Source of the DNA: Antedon bifida
Lineage: Eukaryota; Echinodermata; Crinoidea; Comatulida; Antedonidae
DNA length: 64,000 bases
Direction of reading: 5' to 3'
Assembly: GCA_963402885.1 (NCBI GenBank)
Contig: OY727095.1
Coordinates: 16,993,001-17,057,000, forward strand
A program made the translations under genes and the position numbers. Under the pieces are notes generated by a model, which ran no database searches, was not told the origin of the DNA, and was given only the letters and a program-made list of their open reading frames with translations. Every line of letters starts with the position of its first letter. The stretch's first letter is position 1. Of the stretch, positions 24,001 to 35,760 are shown in pieces.

Positions 24001-25974
24001 CAAGATTTTAATGAGAACCACAATGATGAATGTGTAAAGCTAGAGACAACCGGTGATGGCCAGACCGTCATTGCTATTTGCACACCCCTTATGAAGCGAG
24101 TACACTCTATGTGGAAAATCAGTAAAGAGATGGTTTTTGTGGACTCCTCTGGCAACATGGATCGCCAGAACTGCAGAGTCTTTTTATTGCTGACGCATAG
24201 CCCTGCTGGTGCTCTTCCACTTGGTGTTTTAATAACATCTTCTGAGTCCGAGTCCACTTTAACATCTGCCTTCAAGCTGCTTCATTCAATTTTACCAGAG
24301 AGTGCTTTCTTCAATGCAAGTAATGGTCCAGGTATATTTATGACAGATGATTGCACATCACTTCGATTGGCCCTGCATGAAGTTTATCCTAATTCTGTCT
24401 TGCTGCTGTGCCATTTCCACTTGCTTCAAGCCATGTGGAGATGGCTGTGGGACAGCAAGCACAAGATTGATAAAAATGATCGACCCCATCTCCTTAACAT
24501 CTTCAAAGCCATGGTGTATGCTGAGACTGAGGATGACCTACACAGCATGTTCAAAAGAACAACAGAAGCTGATGCTACTTCCCTAAAGTATCCAGGCTTT
24601 GTAGCTCATGTGAATGAAATCTATGAGCGCAGAGTGACATGGTCACTAGCCCACAGGAAAGATCTGAGAACAAGGGGCAACAACACTACAGCTTATTGTG
24701 AAGCTGCCATGAGAATTCTCAAAGACAAAATCTTCTACAGGCTGAAGGCATTCAATATCTGTCAACTTACTGATTTTGTTCTGACCCGGTTGGAAAATTA
24801 TAATGTAAGAAAGCTGACAGACATCGCCAACAATCGCCTCAACAGCAACAACTTGATTTCTCGATTCTACCCTTGTCCGAAAGATGTTTCCCCGGATGCT
24901 GTCACCAAGCTAGGAAATTGTCAAGAGTACACAGTAAAAAGTGCCAGGGAAAACATTTATTACAATGTGAACATGGACATTGGAATCTGCACATGCCCAA
25001 TAGGTAGAACAGGTGCTCCATGCAAGCACCAAGCAGCTATTATGCACAAATACAGTATAGAATCAAGCAACTTCCTCCCTGTTCAGTCTGTAGACATGAG
25101 AAAGCTTTTCTACACAATTGCTACTGGTGGAGATGCAATTGATGACCATTGGTTTCAGCCACTCAGGAGTGGTATATTGCAAACTGACAACTGCCGAAAC
25201 ATCAGTGTCTCCTCTTCAAAAGATGCCTCATCCACAGAAGAAGCTTCCTCCCTAGAAGGAACCCCCTCACTAGAAGGAACCGCCTCCCTAGAAGGAACCT
25301 CCTTTACAGAAGGAATAGCCTCCACAGAAGGAACAGCCTCCACAGAAGGGACGTCCTGTACAGCAGATGATGATGCAACCCCAGCTAAAGGTGGTGCACA
25401 CCATATGGGACAATTACAAGACCCCCAGATCCTCCGCATCCAATCGTTAAGATCACAGGCAACACTGATTAATCAATTTGGCCAACCAAGCAAGCGTGTG
25501 CCACAGGTTGAAGAACAGTTAGAGTGTACATTTAATTCAATCCGACAAGAGCTGAGAAACGGGGATCATGAGTTTGAGAAGGCAGTCAAGCATTTCGTCT
25601 CAAACTATAACAAGCTCACTACACACAGTCACCTTGTCAGTGCTCTGCATACTTTTGGTAAGTACAGTGGGGCATCATTAGCATCGAGGTGTAAGGTCAA
25701 GGCAAGGGGACTTCAAACATCTAGCAAAATTGGAGTGCAGCCCACATCTGTTGCTAGGCGTAAGATGCCACTGGGTGGGAGGAGGCGTTTGACTGTTGGA
25801 AGACCATCAAAGGCTGCATTCACCACCGAGCATGGCTATGCTGTTAAACGCAAAACCAACACACCAAATAGCATGCATGACCTTCCAAGGAAGAAGCGAT
25901 CGGCAGCCCCGCACAACCTTTCATTTTGTGTTTTACAAAATGCATCACTCGGCAAAAGCCACACTTCAAAGTAA
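21011..25974 (+). CDS. MULE transposase, five exons, 911 aa
   Basis: Exons: 21011-21076, 21867-22073, 22917-23053, 23402-23674, 23922-25974. All introns are GT..AG (donors GTAAAT, GTATGT, GTAAGC, GTAACA) and the frame is continuous to TAA. Residues 96-159 form a C-x21-C...H-x-H zinc-binding domain of FLYWCH/WRKY-GCM1 type, probably for TIR binding. The MULE catalytic domain follows, with D302 (FVDSSG), D370/D371 (FMTDD), the C391-x2-H394 block (LLCHFHLLQAMW) and a candidate E488 (NNTTAYCEAAMR). A SWIM zinc finger, C584-x-C586...C595-x-H597, comes next. Residues about 420-480 of the last exon are Ser/Glu/Thr repeats (S-L-E-G-T), and the C-terminus has basic, NLS-like clusters (GGRRRL, PRKKRS). 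The first ATG at 21001 is out of frame, so 21011 is the start. The function, cut-and-paste transposition, is known for the family; activity here is inferred. Exon 1 is the least certain part. Confidence 0.88.
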
Positions 25975-26019
25975 ATTCTCATAGTACTGCTGTTTCACAG
26001 CCCATTTTCATAATGAACA

Positions 26020-26230
26020 CGTTGAGATTATTTAGAGGGTTAGATTTAGTTGATACAGTAGTTGACACTTTTTAGAGTGTTAGGTTTTTGTTGATAGTTG
26101 ACATTATTTAGAGGATTAGGTTCAGTTCATAGCTGAGGTTATTTAGAGAGTTTGGTTTAGTTGATAGATGAGATTATTTAGAGGGTTAGGTTCAGTTCAT
26201 AGTTGAGGTTATTTACAGGGTTAGGTACAA
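26020..26230 (+). repeat. Imperfect tandem repeat in MULE 3' UTR region
   Basis: About five diverged units of 40-50 bp built on TTATTTAGAGGGTTAGGTT and GTTCATAGTTGAGG. It lies just after the transposase stop, before a possible polyadenylation signal AATAAA at 26238-26243. Confidence 0.8.
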
Positions 26231-27019
26231 AGCCCTTAATAAAATGATATACCAAACCAAATACTCAAGCAAGAGATTATATTTCGTCATATATGATAAT
26301 ATATAAATACAAATAGCAGTACTGTATGTACTGTATACATTGAATTCTGTAATGAAACAAAAGATACATTAGAAAATAGTAATCGTAATATTTGTATTGT
26401 TTTATTTTAACATTTCTCTTTTTCTGGATTTATTAAATTATACTGTATTTACAATTTCTTTTAAAACAGTTATAATAAAGGATGTGCAATTTGAATTTAT
26501 GTGTATCTGGTTGAGTTAGTCTATTGCCATTATTAGTTAAGAATAACATAATGCCATTGAAACTACAAACATCACTTCATAAGGTATCATTAAATAGTCA
26601 CCTATTTTTCCAATATTTTTTATTTTATACCCATAACACTTTGGCCAGGAACATTAATATTATTCTTGTAAACTGGTGGTTTACAAAACATCACCTAGTT
26701 GTAAGTACACATATTGATAAACATGAAGACATTGCAGACAGTGTGACTTTCTTAGATGTCATTAAAATAGGTAGTTATTATTGCTTTGGAACAACGAAAA
26801 TGAACATAACATCATGTACGATGACCACGATTATCTTAATACCAACAAATAATAATACCTAACCCTTAAAGATGTATTGTCCCCCAACAACATAAAAAAA
26901 TGAAATGAATAAAATCAGCCTTTGAATAGCTCATTTTGCAGTTCTTAAATTATAGTTATTCACTTCTGTAGAAAAAAAAACCAGCAAAAATAATTATTTT
27001 ACTTATACATTTTTGACAT

Positions 27020-27290
27020 TCCAGTTCTCGGCAAAATATTTTTAATAAACCATACTGAAAACAATAACATTATTTATCAAAAACAATCAGGCTTTGCAAG
27101 GTATTCCGCACACTTAGATAATATTTTCATCCTAAACAGCACAATCCAAAAATATTTAAGTAAAACTTAAAAGAGGGATCGAGTATTCTGTTGTTTCGTT
27201 GATCTGAAACTTCCCTTTGACAGCATAAATCAAAATTGTTTATTAACAAAATTAAGATAAATAGGTTTAAGCAATAATACATTTCACGTA
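27020..27290 (+). pseudogene. LINE reverse transcriptase N-terminal fragment inside MULE
   Basis: Plus-strand frames give QSGFARYSAHLDNIFIL, then IQKYLSK, and after a frameshift FCCFVDLKLPFDSINQN with an in-frame stop further on. This matches the non-LTR reverse transcriptase block QSGFR..ST.DNIF...FVDF.KAFDSIN (established family pattern). It lies between the transposase gene and the right TIR, so it inserted into or was captured by the MULE lineage. It is non-functional. Confidence 0.7.
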
Positions 27291-27750
27291 GCAACCACAA
27301 CTGCTTTTCGAGCTATGTCAGAAATAGCTGCTATTATAGCAGTATTTAACCCTGGCCTTAGACTAAATACTAGCATCAGTAGCATGCTTTTCAAGTAACA
27401 GCTATAGTGTAATATAGTGTTATGAGGTTTCTGACTTGTAATGAAGACTCTTACTCGCTTGACTGCACGTAACACATATTGTTTATTCAATAATACTTGA
27501 TACTATATTACAATAGGCCTAGCAGTAACACTTAACTCTCAGACCTGAGAGCATAACGACAGTCCCACTGTCTATTTTACCAATAATGGCACAACTAGCA
27601 TTAACTAGCATGGTCATAGCACCAAATTAGTAAAAAAATCTGTATGTCTTAACGCAGAAAAAAGCAGATACAAACATTTGTTATTTTGTACGCGATTATT
27701 TAGATCCGTGAATGGCTTTCTGTCGCCTCACAACTATTTCAGTCCAAGTA

Positions 27751-27833
27751 CGCATGCGCGAGAGTATTTTGGAGGTTAAGCCACGCCCATTTATGTAAAT
27801 TGCCCACGTTCGTCCTGGAAAAAAAAAATACGC
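27751..27833 (-). repeat. MULE terminal inverted repeat, right
   Basis: Exact reverse complement of 20878-20960 over all 83 bp. Confidence 0.95.
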
Positions 27834-27842
27834 GGCCCGCGT
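27834..27842. repeat. Target-site duplication of MULE, right (GGCCCGCGT)
   Basis: Identical to 20869-20877. Removing the element and one copy restores the empty site. Confidence 0.95.
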
Positions 27843-30245
27843 GAACAAAAGTTACGGGTCTTGATGCTTCAACTCAGTCTAGGACATGCTTTCGCTGATA
27901 TCTTATTATAGGCTCACACTAACTAAAGACAAACATTAAATTAAATTGTTTTGATATTGTAATTTAATTTGACTTACATTTGTTGTTTTGAAATATCAGA
28001 CCTTAAAAGTGTACAAAAAAGGTGAAAAACATCGTTGCGTTGTAAAAATCCAAGAATTGTTGGCGCGTACCTATTTTTTCACAAACTGCAATGACGTAAT
28101 TTGTGGACCATTTGATTGGTCAGTTTTAACGATCGTAACGTTAAAGTTGAACTGGTTTCAACTTTAACGATTTCAGATTTTAACGATTTGTAACATTGAT
28201 TTTTTACCCCCTTTTCCTGTAAAATCGTTGAATCTGGCCATTCAATGCAACTTAACGATTGACAGGAAAACAGACTTAACACATGATGAGACGATCGGGC
28301 CAACGCTGGGTTCGATGCCCGATCGTCTTGGGCCCGATCGTCCGTGGTCCTGATCGTCTGATAACCACAGGCCTACTACTACATACAGATTCATACAGCA
28401 GACAATGACAAGGACACTGACCGGCAACCAATGCTCTACTAGAGGGCCATGACTAGGCTAGACAGCGCCCCTCTAGGCCTACTAGATATATCGAATTACC
28501 TACTAGCCTAGGACCTAGGCTAGGCCTAGATAGGTTTAACCATGCTGATCAAAGAATATAATCTCTCATTCTAAAGAATCATTGTTAAGTTAATAAATAA
28601 AGTAATATTAATGAAAAATACTTACCTGTTATGAATAGTAGTATGTTTTTTGAAATTATACTTTATTGAGGGCGCAATCAATGTTTATCTCTAAAATCAT
28701 GGACCTATAAATTAGAATTTTAAATAGGTCGATGTCAAAATCGGAGAGCATTGGCCACAGTCGCATCAAAAACATAATCAAAGGGAAACTCCGGGTTAAT
28801 AAGATTATTTCTCCATGGTAAAATGGATACAAATATTATATTGCTATAAATTGTAATAGGCCTACAATTCTTATCCAATGCATTAATACATCTCCTCTTC
28901 CAAAATAATCTTTCATTTATAAAGAATAATTTCCAATTTTACATTTGATTTTGTGCTTCTATCTTGTCCTGTTTTGTTTTCCAATATACATAAGATAATT
29001 TGATTACAAGGCAAGTAAGCCTCCAGTAAGATTCCAGTTCCAGCGTATTTTACCTCTGTATTTTTTATATAATTATAGGCCTACTCAAAATTTTGTATTG
29101 ATTTGTTTTATATTTGTATTATGAAACAAAAAAGCAGCTTTAAGGCTGAACATTTTTAATTGCAAAATAAGAGAAAAAGACATTTTTTTTCTAGACAAAT
29201 GACTGGTAACGTAACACCTATTATATTAATTAAAGTATAGAGCCAACCCTCATTAAGAAGCCAGACACACTTAATCCAAGCTAAAAATTTATTAAAAGCA
29301 TTTTATAAAAGATAAAAGCAATTCTGATCTTTTAAATGGTCTTTTTTCATTATTTTCATGAATGTTCTGGGTTGGGAGAGTTGACTGTATTTTACAGTTA
29401 CAAATCAATGTAGCAGACAGTGTAACACACACAAATAATCCTTTATATTGCTATACACACAAAACAAAAAATGAATCAAATTATAAATTATTTATTATTA
29501 CAATTTTCTTTATACAAAAATAAATCATCTTATTTACATTTTATGTAATATTTGATCACTGTAATGTTCAAATGTATTCAAAATAGCAGAGAATCTCTAT
29601 TTTTCTCTGACAAGAAACCCTCACAGCTTTATCACTTTATGCATAAAGATATTATAGTGAACTATTTATATACAGTTTTAATATCTCTATGCTTTATGTA
29701 ATATGATAATAATAATTAAAATAAACAAATCCCATGATTGCTTGTATTGCTGCTTCTAAATATTCCAGTAATGTTATTATAATAAAATTACTTAAAGTCA
29801 TTTTTGTCATATTAATAAAGTATACTTAAGTCATTTTCTTCTGATTAGCTTTAATTTTAAAATTTTTTACTTATGAGTACTAATTTCTTTTCCCTTTTCA
29901 TTGTTTAATGTCATATTTTCTGTTTGTTTTTAAACTTGACTGCAACACTTTTTGTGTCACTGATTCAAAGGTGAAGGTCAACAAATAAATAAACTGCATT
30001 AAAGAAACTTTTAAATGTTGAGCTACTCACTAGATAGGTACAAAGGGTGGGTCATTTATGCTAAATTGAAATGTTGAAGTTGTAAACATAAAATGAATTC
30101 TTAATTGCATTATCGTTTTATGCAGTTAGTTTGTTTTCATTTAAAAACAATTTCCCAAAAAATGTTAAGGGCGATTAAACACATGTTAATGTTATTCAAA
30201 TTCATTTAAACAAACAAATACTAAATTAATATAAAATGAAAACCA
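27843..30245. other. Intergenic; GATCGGGCCC words, no gene seen
   Basis: A hairpin CGTTAAAGTTGAA/TTCAACTTTAACG lies at about 28138-28171. Words GACGATCGGGCC and GGGCCCGATCGTC at 28277-28362 resemble those at 19700-19770 in the opposite orientation. From 28600 to 30240 I see only AT-rich sequence without a convincing frame or repeat. Confidence 0.5.
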
Positions 30246-31260
30246 ACTAGATTTAATTCGTCACTATGACGAATTATAGGTTATATGCATTTTTTACTAT
30301 GATGACTTCTTTAAAAATTAAAAAAAATGATGCACTGTCAAACTATATACTTTTAACGTTAATATATGAACATTGTAAGGAAGAAAGTTAATGTTAAGTT
30401 TGTTATTTCGGCGTAAGAAAATGTCATAATTTGTTTGATTGTCGAAATTAATTTTTTTAAATTTAATATGCAATTAATGATGACTTAATCAACTTTTATT
30501 CTCTTAATTTGATAATAAATCATACATATGATACATACACTTCAAGAAAATAAAATAAAAAATAGGTGTTCCCCAGCATTCTGACGATCTATATTAATTT
30601 TAAAATTTAGCATATTTTCACCATTTTGTTAACTTATACGTGCGTAGCCTGTCACTTTTGACGTGCTCGTAAAACGCAATTTCGAGTTGAAAAGTGAATC
30701 AAATATGATATTATTAAAGAAAGGTTGTAATAACAGAAATCGGGCAAAAAGAGTGCGCATTAACGTTTAACGCGCAGTGCGCGTGCAAAAATTTGCGCAC
30801 TCATGGCAATTTTTTAAGCGCTTAAAATTGCCTGAAACGTACTCTAATTTCATCGAAAATAAATTCTGACAATTTTAAACATTTTAAGCGCGCGTACGCA
30901 TGCGTTATATGCGCTACGCACGTAATTGTATTGCCATATGATGAAATATAACCTGAAATTTATGAGTACCAAATTTTGTTTTGTGTTTTGTGATTCATGC
31001 TTGTGAAGATATGATTACAAACGTGATTTCGTTAAATTGCGCGTAGACCGCGTAATGTTTGATTGCGCACCGTGAAAACATAACCGCATCGATTCCTGGC
31101 CATAAGGAATATACTCTGAAAAATTGACTTAGCTAGATGAAACTGATATCAAGATAATTCACGGACAAAATAGTGCTAAGGAAAGAATAAATAAATAAAT
31201 AAATAAATAAAGATCCTGACAGAATCAAGAGGTTATATGCATATCATGCATATAACCTAA
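30246..31260 (+). mobile_element. Helentron-like element, third subfamily (AGGTTATATGCAT)
   Basis: The 5' end ACTAGA is followed by the hairpin AATTCGTCA/TGACGAATT and then AGGTTATATGCAT. The 3' end carries the hairpin AGGTTATATGCAT-ATC-ATGCATATAACCT (31230-31258), preceded by AGATCCTGACAGAATCAAG. The architecture is the same as the other two subfamilies but with its own arm sequence. The body is diverged, with GCGC-rich words (TGCGCGTGC, ACGCATGCG). A (TAAA)n run precedes the 3' end. No coding capacity. Confidence 0.8.
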
Positions 31261-31329
31261 TAAAAAAAAACCAGTATTAAGCAAAGCTTTAATCTTGTCG
31301 TGTCAGAAATAATTGCATAAAATATAATA

Positions 31330-31750
31330 CTGTATCTATACAAACAATAAGGTATGACACGCTAACACTACATTGACAAATAAATGGCTGCTCATACAAG
31401 ATAGACTATTAGTGTACAATCTGCATTGTGGTATTACAATACATACACTGAGGTACGACATAAATATTACATTGACAAATAAATGGCTGCTCATACAAGA
31501 TAGACAGTGTACTACCTGCATTGTGGTATTACATACACTGAGATACGACATAAATATTACATTGACAAATAAATGGCTGCTCATACAAGATAGACTATTA
31601 GTGTACAATCTGCATTGTGGTATATAGTGCATACACTGAGGTATGACACGCTAACATTACATTGACAAATAAATGGCTGCTCATTCAACTATTAGTGTAC
31701 TACCTGCATTGCAGTATTACAATACAAACACTGAGGTATGACACGCTAAT
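31330..31750. repeat. Tandem repeat, four units of 90-100 bp
   Basis: Units contain CATTGACAAATAAATGGCTG, CTCATACAAGATAGAC and TGCATTGTGGTATTAC. Starts of the shared word lie at 31371, 31470, 31560 and 31660. Frames in both directions stay open across units by periodicity only. Confidence 0.9.
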
Positions 31751-33424
31751 ATGGAAAGCCAAACCCGCCAAAAATACATAATACATACCATCCACCAATA
31801 ATTAATTCGTACAAAATTCAAACCATCCAATATTATCTCATGCAGTTCAATGAAAACTTAAACCATTCACCTAGTATCTACACCATCCAATATAATGTGT
31901 GACCATCTATCACTAGCCCAAACGACAATACGCCTGTCACGCCAAATGAGGTACCTCTGCCAAATGAGGTACCGCACTTTTTGGCGTCTAAGGCGCCAAA
32001 TTAGGTACTATTGCAAAATGAAGTTCTATTGTCATTTTTTAAAATACAGTTTATATAAAACAATCATATTTAAGCCAGTATTAAACTACAATATGTATTA
32101 TGTGTTGTTACGCCTGTTATTAGATCACCATTACATTAAATTAAATATAAAGCAGAAAATAGTTATCCTTTTTTGATTTTCGTCGAATAGATCGAAGCGG
32201 AAGTGCTTCGGTCATGGTCCGCAAATTATGTGATACGCCTTGTGTGCCAAAATCTTTTTACTGCTTTTTAGTTGTGCTGCAGTGCAGATTGTCTGTGATC
32301 AAGCAGAATCTGAGGATTTACCTGTGCTTGGGGGTCTGTCTATCAAGGTACAACATTTCGACGAAGCCAATTTAATATTTTCATTTTTTTAAATATCTGT
32401 AGAATGCGTCGTCATTTATTTTGAAGCTAATACTGTAGGCCTATATGCCGTAATCAGGCGGTATTAAGGCTAGTTCACGTACAGTAGAATTCACGTAGAA
32501 TTATGTGGTGTTGTTGCTTGATTGTAAATTGCCCAAATTCTTCATTAGAAAAGAACTGATATTAAGGTTAATTCTGGAACTGATATTAAGGAGTTTTTAG
32601 AACAAATATTAAGATGTCCTCTATAAACGGAGTCCTCACAAACTCATATAAGAGGTCCTCTTGTGAAATCAGGTTCCCGTCGAATTTATTTCAGCTAAGT
32701 AGCTAAATTATCATGGATTTTGTACCCACCATTCCATCGATAGCTTTTTTTCTCTCTTTTGTGTCGCAAACATATTATTTAACACATTTGTTAATTCCCA
32801 ATGTTGTTACAATTCATCAGTAACATTTTTACATTTATCAATTCCGTATTTTACCTCCTATTTCATTAATGTTCATATTTTTCTATACACTTGACAATGA
32901 TCATCATTATCATCTATATCTCGTTTTAAAATATTTTACACATAAAGAATTTGTGAGATTTTCATTTGTTTGTTTTCATTTTACAACCCGGATTATACAA
33001 TGTAATTTATATACAAGATGAAACGAAATAAAATCAGATCAGTACCACCTGTAACTCGTATCACAGTGAATTCCTTTTCTGATAATCGTAGCAAATTAGA
33101 AATTATATTAGCATAATAGTATTTCTTAAAGCTAACCATTTTTCTATACTTGTTTCTTTATTGTTATATGTTTCACCGTGATTCAATGTTATATAGCATA
33201 TTGCTTTTAAATATAAATAGTGAAGGCTGCAAATGTGTAAATATAGGCCTAATCTACTATTCCATCGATATAGCTAATTAAATTACTGTATGTCAATAAA
33301 TAATATATTAACTTGATTACAGTAGCATCCCACTCTCATCACCCCACAAAGTATAACAGTGCATGGTTGTTCCACATTATGTACGACGTATAATTGATGG
33401 AACGAACAACCGAGATGAAAATAA

Positions 33425-34175
33425 CGCATGCAATCTCCATTGCAAAATTAGGTTCCATTTAGGTATAAATTCTAATATTCCCGACCTCAAAATAATTAGT
33501 GTTAGTATAACTAACTGTATTTAGCTTCCTAGAATTTCGTCCACCCCTCCAAACGTGTTTCCAACATCGTATCAAACAAGGTGACCGACTTCATTGCAAA
33601 ATTAGGTTCCATTGCATTATTGCGAATTTAAGGTTGTTCCCCTGACTTCGAAGTAATACTTGCTTAGAATTTCGCTCAAACTTTTTTCCCACATTGTAAT
33701 ATGATCTGAACAAACGACTTTATTGCAAAATTATGTTCAATTGTTTGCGAATTCACGTTGTGTTCCCAACCTTAAAATAACTCATGTATTTAGCTTCCTT
33801 AGAATTTCGCTCACCACATTCCCGTCCAAACATTTTCTCACATCGATATGAACAAATGAGATGACGACTTCATTGCAAAATTAGGTTCAATTATTTGCGA
33901 ATTCACGTGCTTTTTTCCAACCTCAAAATAAGTATCATGTATTTAGCTTGCTTAGAATTTCGCTCACCCCATATCTCATCCAAAGTTTTTTCCCACATCA
34001 TATGAACAAGATGACACGACTTCATTGCACAATTATGATCCATTATTGCGAATTTATGTTCAAATGTTCCCGATATCAAGGTAAAAAGTACCAGCTGAAT
34101 AAAATATCTCTAACATATTGCAAAATTAGTCTCTATTATTGGGAATGTTTCCGACATCAAAGATTGTTAAAACTT
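33425..34175. repeat. Degenerate tandem repeat, about 180-bp period
   Basis: Words CATTGCAAAATTAGGTTC, TATTTAGCTTCCTTAGAATT and TCGCTCACC recur with drift several times; a further diverged unit lies near 36480-36740. No open frame survives, so I call it a non-coding repeat. Confidence 0.55.
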
Positions 34176-34279
34176 GATGAAAATGCCATTAGGATTGGTG
34201 AATTAATTAGTTAATTACCATTATTTATTTATTGTGATATGCATGTTCAACTGTTACCTTCTATTACGGTACGTGACAT

Positions 34280-35003
34280 AATAATAATAATAATAAATAA
34301 CATTTATAAAGCGCAAGAGACAAAGGTTTCAAAGCGCTGTGTTTTCCAAGATATGTGCAAGTAGTAGCGTGTGATTATGCTTCTCTGAAGAGATGAGTTT
34401 TGAGTTTAGTTTTAAATGTGATTACAGATTTTGATGAGCGTATTTCGAGGGGTAGAGTGTTCCAGAGTTTTGGGGCTGCGACAGCGAAAGCACGATCACC
34501 GTAAAACCGAGTTCTGGAACGGGGTCCAGGTTTGAGAAGAAGTCTGCAGGATGAACGAAGCGAAGAGTTGGTTGACGGAGTAATGATGTCACATATGTAG
34601 GCTGGAGCACATCCGTTGATGGCCTTATATGTCAGCAACAGGATTTTAAAACGAATGCGCTGAACTACAGGCAACCAGTGTAAGTCACGAAAAACGGGAG
34701 AAATATGTTCATGTCGTTTAGTGCCAGTGATAAGTCTTGCGGCGGAATTTTGGATTCGTTGAAGAGGAGACAGATAAGAAGTTGGTAGGCCGTACAGAAG
34801 CGAGTTATGACAGTCAAGACGAGATGAAACAAAAGCATGAACAAGACGTTCAGTTGATGTTTTGTCAAGGTACTTACGAATCTGTCCGATCTGGTAAATT
34901 CCAAAGGAAGCACCACGACAAACATTACGAATGTGTTCTTTTAAACCGAGGCTGCTGTCTAGTTGGACGCCAAGATTTTTGGCTGAGCTGGAGGTAGAGA
35001 CAT
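34280..35003 (-). pseudogene. CR1/L2-like LINE 3' end (reverse transcriptase C-terminus)
   Basis: The minus frame is open from about 35003 to the stop at 34375 and reads, in order: KNLGVQLDSSLGLKEHI, IGQIRKYLDK, LVHAFVSSRLDCHNSLLYGL, RIQNSAARLITG, HWLPVVQRIRFKILLLTYKA, then GDRAFAVAAPKLWNTLP and FKTKLKTHLF. This is the conserved C-terminal block of CR1/L2/Jockey-clade LINEs (established pattern). A short 3' tail with (AAT)n at about 34280-34300 is consistent with the tail of a 5'-truncated copy. The catalytic palm is absent, so it is dead on arrival, although this part of the frame is intact and therefore fairly young. Confidence 0.85.
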
Positions 35004-35489
35004 GAAAAGATTGATAACAAAAGAGAACAACGCAATATCATTACAATTTGTTTTATGTACCCAAAAATCCGGGCGATTTCCGCTAAACGGCACGAAATCA
35101 CCGAAAAACAGCTATTTTTTGAAAGTTTTTTCAATGTAACTTTGTTATTAATTGACCGATTTTTATGGCTGTTTCGACATTGTAATGCCTAATTAAGTAC
35201 CTACAATGTCATGTTTTTTTTAATTTAAAAAAACTTAAAACGTCGTCGGCATTGATTTTTAAAGTTAGACGATTTGAAAATTGCTCTGTGTTAAAGAATA
35301 GGCTTGTTTTGCAAATTTGTTGAGATCTTTACAAAAACGTTCATAACGTTTGACCTAGTTATCCAATGATATTGGCTGTTCCACCATGCAAAAGCTAATC
35401 AATCAAGCTTTCTAATGACCTAAATTAAAATTTGATTGGTTCAGATACTTCGTCGGCACAGCCCCTTTTTTGAAGCAGTGTTTTAGTTT

Positions 35490-35760
35490 GTCAGTGACCG
35501 GCTAGTGTTAAAGGATAGGCAAACATTTTCGAAGTCGACAAAGCTTTCCTTAACAGTCAGAACGTAACGTTAAAACTAAAATTACAGTTGCTGAAAAACT
35601 ACTTATCCAAAACGCTTAATTTTTTCACGAAAGTTAAGAGTTATTATCCCTTATTTGTAATATGTAAATATATTTAAGATTAGGGTACAGGATTTTTTAC
35701 ATAAATAGTTTTAAAACACTTGGTTTATTTGAAAACCACCAGCGTGGTTTTGCCGTATTG
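35490..35760 (-). repeat. Diverged relative of the A-box-like repeat
   Basis: It shares the order of words GTGTTAAA, GTAACGTTAAAA, GAAAAACTACTTATCCAAAA and AGTTAAGAGTTATTAT with the repeat copies at 7.6, 10.1 and 18.4 kb, with many substitutions. An old copy. Confidence 0.5.

Larger units (their letters stand above)
20878..27833 (+). mobile_element. Complete Mutator-like element (MULE), 6956 bp
   Basis: The element is bounded by 83-bp terminal inverted repeats (20878-20960 and 27751-27833) that I find identical base for base, both starting GCGTATTTTTTTTTT. It is flanked by a perfect 9-bp duplication, GGCCCGCGT. It encodes a five-exon MULE transposase (21011-25974). The 3' third (26000-27750) is non-coding apart from a decayed LINE fragment. 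Identical TIRs, a perfect TSD and an unbroken transposase frame all indicate a recent insertion that may still be active; activity itself is inference. Confidence 0.95.

Noticed and set aside
24000..25439. Antisense and alternative-frame open stretches inside the transposase exon
   Set aside because: Shadows of the strongly supported plus-strand coding frame.
26524..26862. 112-codon plus frame in the MULE 3' region
   Set aside because: Low-complexity translation, no domain, no splice link to the transposase.
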